Source: Chloroflexota bacterium (lineage in GTDB: Bacteria > Chloroflexota > Anaerolineae > Anaerolineales > VGOW01). Taken from it: a DNA stretch of 64,000 bases. The translations under genes were made by a program, and so were the position numbers. Where the stretch lies: positions 78,217-142,216 of the forward strand of contig JACPWC010000071.1 in assembly GCA_016197225.1 (NCBI GenBank), in the 5' to 3' direction. The notes under the pieces were generated by a model, which was not told where the DNA came from, searched no databases, and saw only the letters and a list, made by a program, of their open reading frames with translations. Of the stretch, positions 53,752 through 60,865 are shown in pieces; position 1 is the stretch's first letter; every line of letters begins with the position of its first letter.

Positions 53752-53835
53752 TTAGCGTTCAGGCGCGGTCAGACAAGACATGATGGATTTCATGCTGGCG
53801 ACAAGTTGAGGGGAGTTGAAGTAAAGGGTTGTCAT
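53752..53835 (-). CDS. 27-residue leader peptide or small protein ahead of rsgA
   Basis: This ORF begins MTTLYFNSPQLVASMKS and ends SCLTAPER. A strong ribosome-binding site (gaaaggagg, 53854-53846) and a good promoter (53898-53869) make translation likely. It may act in cis as a leader peptide for the hairpins that follow, or be a free micro-protein. It contains no run of a single amino acid as in classical attenuators. Confidence 0.6.
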   Translation of the reverse strand: MTTLYFNSPQLVASMKSIMSCLTAPER

Positions 53836-53868
53836 TGTCTGTGCGCCTCCTTTCGATAGGATGCCGCG

Positions 53869-53898
53869 AGTTTAGCACGGTTTAGCGAAGCCTGTCAA
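53869..53898 (-). promoter_or_regulatory. Sigma-70-type promoter of the rsgA operon
   Basis: TTGACA (53898-53893), an 18-bp spacer and TAAACT (53874-53869). Transcription would start near 53862, about 27 nt before the leader ORF. One of the few promoters here with a clear -35. Confidence 0.8.
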
Positions 53899-53924
53899 GA
53901 AATTTTGAAAATTGCAATGAAGAG

Positions 53925-53996
53925 CGCCCCCGGCGCGACTCGAACGCGCATCCTTAGACTTAGAAGGTCTCTGCTCCTCCATTGAGCTACGGGGGC
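53925..53996 (-). tRNA. trnR-TCT: tRNA-Arg (anticodon UCU)
   Basis: A 72-nt cloverleaf on the minus strand. Acceptor GCCCCCG pairs with CGGGGGC, the D arm is GCTC..GAGC, the anticodon loop CTTCTAA gives UCU, and the T arm is GCGCG-TTCGAGT-CGCGC. The outermost anticodon-stem pair is a G-A mismatch. Discriminator G; CCA is not encoded. It reads AGA codons. Confidence 0.95.
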
Positions 53997-54045
53997 CTTT
54001 AACTCTCTGTCAGATTATACTATGGACGTAAAACAGGAGGGTGAA

Positions 54046-54582
54046 ATGCCAATCTGTCATAAATGTGGCACGGAATTTCCCAACAAATTGACGATTGGAG
54101 GTACGACGCGAAACCTCCAATCTAGAAAATTCTGTATTAATTGCTCCCCGTTTGGGAGTCACAATACGAGAAATCTAAATGAGGTAACCGACCACGGGCG
54201 TCGAAAATGTCCTCGGTGCAAGAAGACTTTGCCGATCGAGAATTTTTACAACCGCCGGAGCAAGACAGGGCACTCATCATACTGCAAGCAATGTACTAAC
54301 CTGCAAACCCTTGAGCGACAGCGCGAACTTAAACAGAAAGCTGTCAAGTATAAAGGTGGCAAGTGTGTGCGATGTGGTTACAACCATTACATCGGCGCGC
54401 TGGAATTCCATCACATTGACCCGAACGGAAAGGATGTGACTATTTCGCACCTCAAGCACACAACTTTCAGAAAAATCGTGCTTGAGCTTGATAAGTGTGT
54501 TTTGGTGTGTGCCAACTGCCATCGGGAGATTCACGCCGAATTCAAAGGATTGATCCGCCAACCACTGGCGGAAACAGGTTGA
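54046..54582 (+). CDS. HNH endonuclease-like protein with three zinc-binding regions
   Basis: A 178-residue protein with CxxC pairs at 30-33 and 55-58, CKQC at 80-83, then an HNH fold: CVRC (107-110), FHHIDP (121-126) and CANCHREIH (155-163). Likely a DNA nicking or cleaving enzyme. ATG 54046 has a good ribosome-binding site (aggaggg); ATG 54022 directly abuts a TATACT that is probably its -10. The gene is noticeably more AT-rich than its neighbours and lies beside a tRNA, signs of recent arrival. Its last 13 codons, beyond the HNH fold, lie opposite the 3' end of the moaD-like gene. Confidence 0.87.
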   Translation: MPICHKCGTEFPNKLTIGGTTRNLQSRKFCINCSPFGSHNTRNLNEVTDHGRRKCPRCKKTLPIENFYNRRSKTGHSSYCKQCTNLQTLERQRELKQKAVKYKGGKCVRCGYNHYIGALEFHHIDPNGKDVTISHLKHTTFRKIVLELDKCVLVCANCHREIHAEFKGLIRQPLAETG

Positions 54583-54790
54583 TCTTGTCGCCGTCGTTCA
54601 GCGGCGTGTCGAGCGTCTTCTGCTGGTTGTTGATGAAGGCGTGGCGGACGAGTTTTTCGGGGAGTTTGAGAGTAGGGATGAGGTTGGCGGCAGTGGCCCC
54701 GGCCGGCAGTTCGACGACGAGCGGCTCGGAGCGGTTGGGGCCGGGATGGTGCTGGCGGAGCAGGGCGAAGAGTTTGACGTAGACCTTCAT
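54542..54790 (-). CDS. MoaD/ThiS-family sulfur-carrier protein with GG-SIL tail
   Basis: An 82-residue ubiquitin-fold protein. INLFPPVVGG is the typical ending, but three residues (Ser80-Ile81-Leu82) follow Gly78-Gly79, while sulfur transfer needs a free terminal glycine. It therefore needs proteolytic trimming or was altered when the HNH gene landed, since the two genes overlap by 41 bases tail to tail. Possible partners are the AOR pterin pathway or thiamine synthesis; no moaE or thiF homologue is adjacent. Confidence 0.85.
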   Translation of the reverse strand: MKVYVKLFALLRQHHPGPNRSEPLVVELPAGATAANLIPTLKLPEKLVRHAFINNQQKTLDTPLNDGDKINLFPPVVGGSIL

Positions 54791-54836
54791 GTCCGCAGAT
54801 TTCGCAGATTTGTTGTCAGCGCGTCCGGGAGACAGA

Positions 54837-55286
54837 TTACCCGTTGTTCAAGTAGGGGCGCAAGCCTTTGTATACCCGCCCGCCGGAGAGCGTTTTGAGA
54901 ATGGTGTTGGCCTGAGTGGGGCGGTTGATGCGCTCGGCCATTTCTATAGGAGTGAGCGGCGTGTTGCCATTGGCCAGAAACACGCGGAAGATGGCGTCTA
55001 CCAGCGAAGTGTGTTGCTGGAGATAGCCGGGTTGTTGTGAGCAGTGGTGGCGCAGAGCATGTTGCAAGCCGTCCAGCCTCTGCACCTCCGCCGTTTCCGG
55101 GTCAACCCAGTCAATCTGATCAGTTTCTTCAAGCGACTGATATTTGGCTTGATGATCCGGGCACAGATGGCTTTGCAGGTAAACGCGAAGTTCCCGGCTC
55201 TCGCGCTCCCACCAGGCGTAATCAATGTGGAAGGGTGTGGTGATCGTCGGCTTGACCAGACGAGTATTCGTAGCAGGCAGAGTCAT
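54837..55286 (-). CDS. Unknown winged-helix-like partner protein
   Basis: A 149-residue protein, not recognised by name. The N-terminus (FHIDYAWWERESRELRVYL) carries two or three cysteines with a CPDH motif. The C-terminal part (SLVDAIFRVFLANGNTPLTPIEMAERINR..NTILKTLSGGRVYKGLRPY) reads like a small winged helix. It starts 2 nt after the stop of the 531-residue gene and so is its operon partner. A nucleic-acid-binding role is plausible but unproven. Confidence 0.75.
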   Translation of the reverse strand: MTLPATNTRLVKPTITTPFHIDYAWWERESRELRVYLQSHLCPDHQAKYQSLEETDQIDWVDPETAEVQRLDGLQHALRHHCSQQPGYLQQHTSLVDAIFRVFLANGNTPLTPIEMAERINRPTQANTILKTLSGGRVYKGLRPYLNNG

Positions 55287-55288
55287 AG

Positions 55289-56884
55289 TTATTCGGTGTA
55301 GGCAGAGTCGTCAAAGCGCCAGTAGGCGTCGCCCACGTGAACAAAGTAAGGTTGGGAGACCAGTTCGGCGAAGATTGGGGCGGCGGGCGACCGGCGAATG
55401 ACGTTGACGGCACTGTACAGTGACCGGGCATGAACGGCAGATTGCGGCGTGAGCTTGGCCAGTTCACGGAAGGTGTCGGCCACCACTTTCGCCAGCGGCG
55501 TTCGCCGCTCGGCGGCCTTCGTCCAAATGTCGTCAATCGCCGCCAGATTGTCGAGCGATACGATCATCTGCTCATCGTAGTCAACGGCAATCGGGCGCTT
55601 TTGCATGGCAAACGAAACGCGGCCTTCGCTGACGGTGGCAGTGCGCACCCACTCGCGCGTCGGCTTGCGGCGGGTAATTTTGATCACCACCTCGCCGGCG
55701 TTGTCGCCGCGTGAGACTTTGATGTGACCGCCGACCAGCATCTCATATTTCTGATACCACTCGGCCAGCCCGAAGACATAGCGGCCCTGCCGCACCACCC
55801 AGCCCGGATGTTTTTCGCCGGTGAAGCCGTCTATCAAAGTGAAACGGATTCTAGGCGACTCATAAGCCGTTGGGAAAAGAGGCGACAGAGCAGGTGAAAG
55901 CGGCAAGGTTCCGGCCCGGCGGTGAGGGAAGGTGAGAGTCAGGGTCACTTCTGCCGGTGATGTTTCCCCTGTCGTGGCGCGCATCGGCCCGAACTCGTCG
56001 TCCAGTTCAACTTCCAGTTGGCTTAGAACGTCAGGCAGTGCCGCCGTCTCCGAGGGCCGTTCGCATCGCAACCAGCGCGGCGTAGCCGTCACTTCGGCGG
56101 GTTCGAGGCGGTGCAGGAACCAGAGCACTTGCCCGGCCGGGCCTACCTCGTCGAAGCGCGAGTCTTCCTGCAGAGCGTAATCGAGCGAGAAGGTTTTGAG
56201 CTTTTCGTTGATGGTGGCCGGCAAGTCGAGATGCGGCAACAAGTCTGAGGTGGGCAGTGGCCCGCCGCCGGCCATGTCGAGCACGGCTTCGGCCAGGTTG
56301 AGGTGGCCTTCGTTGATGGTGGCTAACAGCCCGCGCGGGAACCAGCGGGTGGCAATGCGAACCACGTCGCCTTTGGCTTTGAAGCGGGCTTCGAGTTTGG
56401 CCCACACCAGCGGGCCGTACTCCGCCGCCAATTCTTCGGGCGCGCGTAACGGCGCATCGCCTTCAGCGCGCGTGCCATCAAATTCGTTCAGTTTGTGCTC
56501 GGCCATTCGAGCCGCAAAATGTCGTGGCGCTTTGCCGTCGCCGAAGTCAATGGCGATGACGTCGAACTCGCCAATTTCGGGATTGAGGCCGGGCCGCACT
56601 TCGGCGACTCTGCCGGAAGCGAACTGCAAATGAGCGAAGGTGATTTCCTGGCCGACGGCAAAGGTTTCTTTAGGCAGGTACACTGCGCCGCCGCGATACA
56701 ACTGGCGTTGAATGGCGTGCTCTTCGCGCTCAACGCGGCGGCGGATGAGGGCCAGCACTAGCTCGTCGGCGGTGAGGGGGGTCTCGTCTTCGAGAAGGAG
56801 ATTGTTGAGATGTTCAAGGTCGGCGTCTTCGACAATAAAGTTATCGTCCCAGTAGACAGCCGTCTGCGTTTGGCGTTGAATCAC
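55289..56884 (-). CDS. Unknown 531-residue protein with HARE-HTH-like segment
   Basis: Not recognised as a named family. The start is GTG 56884 behind gagg. Residues about 30-140 mix helices and a beta-rich part. Residues about 205-265 (AEAVLDMAGGGPLPTSDLLPHL...RFDEVGPAGQVLWFL) fit the HARE-HTH winged-helix pattern found in chromatin and restriction proteins. A basic region (KITRRKPTREW) follows, and the end (FVHVGDAYWRF) looks like another winged-helix edge. No catalytic motif. With its partner it may be a transcription- or DNA-associated module. Confidence 0.75.
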   Translation of the reverse strand: MIQRQTQTAVYWDDNFIVEDADLEHLNNLLLEDETPLTADELVLALIRRRVEREEHAIQRQLYRGGAVYLPKETFAVGQEITFAHLQFASGRVAEVRPGLNPEIGEFDVIAIDFGDGKAPRHFAARMAEHKLNEFDGTRAEGDAPLRAPEELAAEYGPLVWAKLEARFKAKGDVVRIATRWFPRGLLATINEGHLNLAEAVLDMAGGGPLPTSDLLPHLDLPATINEKLKTFSLDYALQEDSRFDEVGPAGQVLWFLHRLEPAEVTATPRWLRCERPSETAALPDVLSQLEVELDDEFGPMRATTGETSPAEVTLTLTFPHRRAGTLPLSPALSPLFPTAYESPRIRFTLIDGFTGEKHPGWVVRQGRYVFGLAEWYQKYEMLVGGHIKVSRGDNAGEVVIKITRRKPTREWVRTATVSEGRVSFAMQKRPIAVDYDEQMIVSLDNLAAIDDIWTKAAERRTPLAKVVADTFRELAKLTPQSAVHARSLYSAVNVIRRSPAAPIFAELVSQPYFVHVGDAYWRFDDSAYTE

Positions 56885-56987
56885 TAATGAGCCTCGGTGG
56901 ATTGATATGCTGGCAGTGAAAATGAGGAGGGGAATTGCACCGCCGATGCAAGGTGAATTATATCCAGTGAGGGAGTGTTGTCAAAGG

Positions 56988-58457
56988 TTACGGAAACTCC
57001 CTCTCCAACCACTCCTCAGGGTTCACCTGGTTGCCGTTCACCCAAACGACGAAATGCAAGTGACTGCCGGTCGAGAGTCCGCTGGAACCCACTTCGCCAA
57101 TCAACTCGCCGGCTTGCACCACCTGTCCCACCGTCACATCAATTCTGAATTGATGCCAGTAGCCGGTGTACACGCCCCAGCCGTGGTCAATGATGGTAGC
57201 GTTGCCGCGCACGGTGAGTTGCCCCGCAAAAACCACCGTGCCTGCCGCCGGGGCAGTGATGGGCGAGCCGCCCGGCATGCCCCAGTCAATGCCGTCGTGA
57301 TAACTGTCGAACGGCCCGCCGTTGTAAGACCTGCGCCAGCCGAAGCCGGTCGTGATTCGCTCGGACTGCACCGGCTTGATGAACACGCCCTGCCACTGTT
57401 TGATCTCCGTGTAAGCCGACACGATTTGGGCCACCTGTTCCCGCTCCGGCCCCACCACGTTCGGATCGAGCAGGGCGCTTTGTTCGGCGCCGACGTACAA
57501 CTGCTGCGCCGGATAGCCGGCGTCGGCCACCGGCACCATTTGCTCAAAGATTGTTGTGACTCCATTTGACGAAGTGGCCGTGATGATGAGCGGATACAGC
57601 CCCGGCTCGGTGAAGACGTGGATGCCTTGCAATGCGGCCAGCCCGTTGGCAGCCGTGTTGAAGCGCAATGCCCACTGGCCAAACTGGCCCGAAAGCGTCG
57701 TGCCTTCAAGAGTCTGCGCTAGCACCTCCAACGTGCCGCCCTGAGTCGGGCGTTCCGGCTGGAGGGTGAGCGAGAGGAAGGGTTGGGGCAGGCCGGTGAG
57801 GGCGGGGCCGGTGGCGGCGTCACCGGGGATGACAAGGTGTTGGCCGTTGTAGGTGATGAAGGGCGAGTCCAGATCGTTGAGCAGAGTCAGCCCCCACACT
57901 GTTTGCCCGCTCCGGGCCGCCAGCGCCGCCAGCGAGTCGCCTGGCGCGGCTACCGCCGTGATGCCAGCCGCCAGGCCGCCCACGCCTTCGGGATAGATCA
58001 GGAACTGGCCGACGTACAACGACTCGGGGTTGGTGATGCGGTTGAGGCGGATGAGGATTTCAGGCGCAACGCCGAAACGCTTTGCCAGGCCGGCCAGTGT
58101 TTCGCCAAGCTGGACTCGATAGGTGAGCAATTTGCCGTTCACACCCGTGAAGCCGGGGATGACTAAGGTTTGGCCGACGGCGAGCAGGGACGGGTCGGCG
58201 ATGTTGTTGAACTGTTGCAGGGCCTCGACGGTGATGCCGAAAGCGCGGGCGATTGAGAACAACGTGTCACCTTCCTTCACCACGTATTCCGGGCCGGAGC
58301 TTTGGGCGCGGGCAGGCGCGAGGCCTGAAGCGGTAACAAGCAAAAGAGCTAAACAAACGTGAAACGTCAAACGTAAAAAATGACGTTTGAAGTTTGACGC
58401 TTGCTGAAAACCGGGGATGAGGGAAAGAGCAGATCTAGTCTTCAAAAGCAAGTTCAT
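56988..58457 (-). CDS. Secreted LysM/M23 cell-wall peptidase
   Basis: A 489-residue secreted protein. A signal peptide (about 1-52) is followed by three LysM domains (about 60-205), a beta-sandwich linker, and a C-terminal M23 LytM domain with HDGIDWG, YWHQFR and GSHLHFV metal sites. It would bind peptidoglycan and cut cross-links. The signal peptide is unusually long and includes residues (SNFKRHFLRLTFHV) coded by a heptamer array (58355-58375 and inverted copy). ATG 58457 overlaps the DUF192 gene by 23 nt. Confidence 0.93.
   Translation of the reverse strand: MNLLLKTRSALSLIPGFQQASNFKRHFLRLTFHVCLALLLVTASGLAPARAQSSGPEYVVKEGDTLFSIARAFGITVEALQQFNNIADPSLLAVGQTLVIPGFTGVNGKLLTYRVQLGETLAGLAKRFGVAPEILIRLNRITNPESLYVGQFLIYPEGVGGLAAGITAVAAPGDSLAALAARSGQTVWGLTLLNDLDSPFITYNGQHLVIPGDAATGPALTGLPQPFLSLTLQPERPTQGGTLEVLAQTLEGTTLSGQFGQWALRFNTAANGLAALQGIHVFTEPGLYPLIITATSSNGVTTIFEQMVPVADAGYPAQQLYVGAEQSALLDPNVVGPEREQVAQIVSAYTEIKQWQGVFIKPVQSERITTGFGWRRSYNGGPFDSYHDGIDWGMPGGSPITAPAAGTVVFAGQLTVRGNATIIDHGWGVYTGYWHQFRIDVTVGQVVQAGELIGEVGSSGLSTGSHLHFVVWVNGNQVNPEEWLEREFP
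58355..58398. repeat. In-frame heptamer array within a signal-peptide region
   Basis: AAACGTG, AAACGTC, AAACGTA at 58355-58375, then inverted copies (gacgtttga, gtttgacgc) to about 58400. It encodes part of the LysM/M23 signal sequence. Confidence 0.75.
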
Positions 58458-58791
58458 CACCGACGGCAACTTTTTTCAGGAGAAAGGGAGAAGCCTCAAG
58501 GACGTATTGGGCGGGCGCTTTGGAGGCGTAAAAGGGCCGCCAGGGTTCCGCGAGGCAAGTATCCACGACTCGAAAGCGCGCGTCAAGCCAGACGGCGGCG
58601 ATGGGGAAGGACACAAAGAACATGTGAATGGAGGTGTCCAGGCGCGACTCGCGTTTTTCTACCAGCACCAGGCCTTCGCCCTCGGCCAACGGCCCGCGCA
58701 GAGTTAGCCCGCGCAGGCGGCAGAGGAACGTGTCACACCATTTGACTTTGGTGAGCAGGATGGCGTTGGTGGGTTTGTGGCGGAGGCGCAT
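58435..58791 (-). CDS. DUF192-family protein
   Basis: A 118-residue DUF192 protein with RLRGLTLRGPLAEGEGLVLVEKRE, DTSIHMFFVSFPIAAVWLD and VLEASP. The family is widespread and its role is unclear; it lacks the secretion signal many members have. Coupled by overlap to the LysM/M23 gene. Confidence 0.92.
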   Translation of the reverse strand: MRLRHKPTNAILLTKVKWCDTFLCRLRGLTLRGPLAEGEGLVLVEKRESRLDTSIHMFFVSFPIAAVWLDARFRVVDTCLAEPWRPFYASKAPAQYVLEASPFLLKKVAVGDELAFED

Positions 58792-58799
58792 GAAATGGC

Positions 58800-58848
58800 G
58801 TAGGGGCGATTCAGGCCAAAGGCCCCCATAGTGGTGAATCGCCCCTAC
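58800..58848. repeat. Dispersed palindrome gtaggggcgattc
   Basis: gtaggggcgattc (58800-58812) and gaatcgcccctac (58836-58848) form a 13-bp perfect stem. It resembles a repeat widely scattered in environmental bacteria and may terminate the LysM transcript. Confidence 0.8.
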
Positions 58849-58852
58849 GGCG

Positions 58853-60214
58853 TTACGGCACGATCAACGTCTGCCCGACGAAGATTTTGTTCGGGTCGGA
58901 GAGGCCGTTGAGTTGTTGCAGAACAGCCGTCGTCGTGTTGAACCTGGCGGCGATCTTGCGCAAGTTGTCGCCGCGTTGCACCACGTAAGTCTTCTTCTCG
59001 CCGGCGTTGTTGAACGGCATGTTGATCACCTGGCCGGGGAAGATGCGGTTGGGGTTGATGCCGGGGTTGACGGCGATGATGGCGTTGGCGGTAGTGCCGA
59101 ACTTGCGAGCAATGCTATACATCGTGTCGCCGCGCTGGACGGTGTAAGTGGTGAGCGAGCCTGGTGCGGCTGAAGTTGGCGTGGGGCCTGCGCCGGCGGG
59201 CGGCGCAGTGGGGGCCGGGGCGCTCGCGCCCGGAATCTTGAGCACCTGGCCGGGGAAGATCACATTTGGATTAGGGACGGCATTGAGATTCAGAATGGCC
59301 TGAACGGTGGTGTTGAATTTGCGGGCGATGCTCCGCAGGGTGTCGCCGCGTTGAACGGTGTAAGTTTGGGAAGCGGCGGTTGGAACCGTAGTGGGGGCGA
59401 CGGTGGTGGGCGCTTTGGTTGAGGTGGGCGCGGCGGTGGCCCCCACGCTGGTGGATGTGGGCTGGGGGGTGGCAGTCGCTACCGTTGAACTGCCATCTGT
59501 GACCACCAGGCTGGCGTCGTCAATATAAACATCGTTGTGCTCCAGGCCCCAGCGCGGTTTGGAGTAAGTGAACACGGTGACGGTTGACCCCTGAGCGACG
59601 GCTTCCACAGTGAACAATGCCCAGTTGTCCCAGACGTTGGTCGGCGCGCTCCACACAATCCGGCTGTTGAAGGGATCAGTGCCGCCGGTTGGATCAATAC
59701 CCACTTTCAGACTCATGTCGTTGTCTTTTGTGGTCGAGGTCACACTGCCGCCGTTGGTAGACCAGGCGTGCATGTAAACGCTGAAGCGCAGGCGCTGGCC
59801 GGCGCTAACCCCCGATGCTTGCTGGTACATGCCGGCTTCGTGAACGGAGAAGAAGGTGAAATATTTTTGAGCGTTGGCCCCGCTGTGAATGCGGTTGGTG
59901 AACGGGGCGGCTTCGCGCCACTCGGGGCGGTGCCAGGCGGTGCAACCAGTGCAGGTGGGCGGGTAGTTGGGGAAGCTGGGTTCGCGCCACCAGCCGCGCC
60001 AGCCGTTGGCGACCTGGACTTCGTCAATCGGGGTATTGGGCGGGAAGGTGGATTCGGTGTGACAGCACTGTTTGGCGTATGGGCTTTCGAAGCCAGGGTT
60101 GACGAGCAGGTTGGGGCCGTCGGCGGCGGTGTTTTCGGCCAGGGCCGGGATGGCGCTCCCGATGACGGCCAGAACGGCCAGCAGGCCGAGGGTGAGTTTG
60201 ACGAACTTATTCAT
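58853..60214 (-). CDS. Secreted protein with carbohydrate-binding-like domain and three LysM repeats
   Basis: A 453-residue secreted protein: signal peptide (about 1-27), a beta-sandwich domain starting NLLVNPGFESPYAKQCC (about 33-245, CBM-like), a Thr/Pro/Ala-rich linker and three LysM domains (QTYTVQRGDTLRSIA, TTYTVQRGDTMYSIA, KTYVVQRGDNLRKIA). No catalytic domain, so it is probably a wall-bound adhesin or sheath component. A TATACT -10 (60274-60269) and a gaaagga ribosome-binding site precede ATG 60214. Confidence 0.9.
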   Translation of the reverse strand: MNKFVKLTLGLLAVLAVIGSAIPALAENTAADGPNLLVNPGFESPYAKQCCHTESTFPPNTPIDEVQVANGWRGWWREPSFPNYPPTCTGCTAWHRPEWREAAPFTNRIHSGANAQKYFTFFSVHEAGMYQQASGVSAGQRLRFSVYMHAWSTNGGSVTSTTKDNDMSLKVGIDPTGGTDPFNSRIVWSAPTNVWDNWALFTVEAVAQGSTVTVFTYSKPRWGLEHNDVYIDDASLVVTDGSSTVATATPQPTSTSVGATAAPTSTKAPTTVAPTTVPTAASQTYTVQRGDTLRSIARKFNTTVQAILNLNAVPNPNVIFPGQVLKIPGASAPAPTAPPAGAGPTPTSAAPGSLTTYTVQRGDTMYSIARKFGTTANAIIAVNPGINPNRIFPGQVINMPFNNAGEKKTYVVQRGDNLRKIAARFNTTTAVLQQLNGLSDPNKIFVGQTLIVP

Positions 60215-60294
60215 AAACAGGTGTCCTTTCAGGGGTATGACGATTGCCGCGCTTGTTTGGTTGCAATAAGTATACCCATTCGCCAAGACCGGGC

Positions 60295-60322
60295 AAACAA
60301 AAAGGGACGGCTCAGCCGTCCC
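60295..60322 (-). terminator. Terminator after the response regulator
   Basis: gggacggct (60304-60312) pairs with agccgtccc (60314-60322); on the minus strand it is followed by T5GT3. Confidence 0.85.
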
Positions 60323-60349
60323 CCGTTGACGCGCAGGTGTTGCCGTTAC

Positions 60350-60748
60350 CTATTCCTGAACCCCGGCTTTGTTATTGGCGAAAACCTTGTCAATGCTGTC
60401 CAGAAGCTCTTGTGGGCCAAAGGGTTTGGTGAGGTAATCGTCCACTTTGGCGATGTGCAGGGCCAGAACTTTGTCTATGCTCTGGGCTTTGGCGGTGATG
60501 ATGATGACCGGAATCTTGCGCATGGCTTCGCTGGCTTTGATCTGGTGATAGACTTCCCAGCCGTCTATATCAGGCATCATCAAGTCGAGCAGGATCAGGT
60601 CTGGCCCTTCACGCTGGATGGTCTCTATGCCTTCGTGGCCCCCCACTGCGCCAATCACCTGAAAGCCCTTGCGAACCAGGATCATTTTGATCAGGTCAAT
60701 GATCCCCGGATCGTCTTCGATGCAAACAACGCGTTTTTGTTCAGCCAT
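60350..60748 (-). CDS. Single-domain response regulator
   Basis: A 132-residue receiver domain only. Asp55 (LLDLMMPD) is the phosphorylation site, with acidic pair Glu11-Asp12-Asp13, Thr85 (ITAK) and Lys108 (LTKPF). No output domain, so it works through protein contact or as a phosphate relay. No kinase gene nearby. ATG 60748 begins MAEQKRVV; the upstream extension is unsupported. Confidence 0.93.
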   Translation of the reverse strand: MAEQKRVVCIEDDPGIIDLIKMILVRKGFQVIGAVGGHEGIETIQREGPDLILLDLMMPDIDGWEVYHQIKASEAMRKIPVIIITAKAQSIDKVLALHIAKVDDYLTKPFGPQELLDSIDKVFANNKAGVQE

Positions 60749-60811
60749 GTGTGTTCTTGTGAATGCGCCCAGACTCAGCGGCGGCATGGGTGAGTTTACC
60801 ACACTCATGAT

Positions 60812-60840
60812 GCCTCACAAACAGGCCGAAGGTGTGAGGC
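60812..60840. terminator. Hairpin between the M20 peptidase and response-regulator genes
   Basis: gcctcaca (60812-60819) pairs with tgtgaggc (60833-60840). No T run; possible 3' end of the M20 transcript. Confidence 0.5.
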
Positions 60841-60865
60841 GCGTTTCAGGAAGCGGGCAGATTGA

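Noticed and set aside
53582-54000. Prophage or integrative element at the tRNA
   Set aside because: No integrase, no repeat of the tRNA 3' end was found nearby, and only the single HNH gene looks foreign.
54022-54045. ATG 54022 as the HNH start
   Set aside because: It touches the TATACT hexamer, while ATG 54046 has an aggaggg ribosome-binding site at proper distance.
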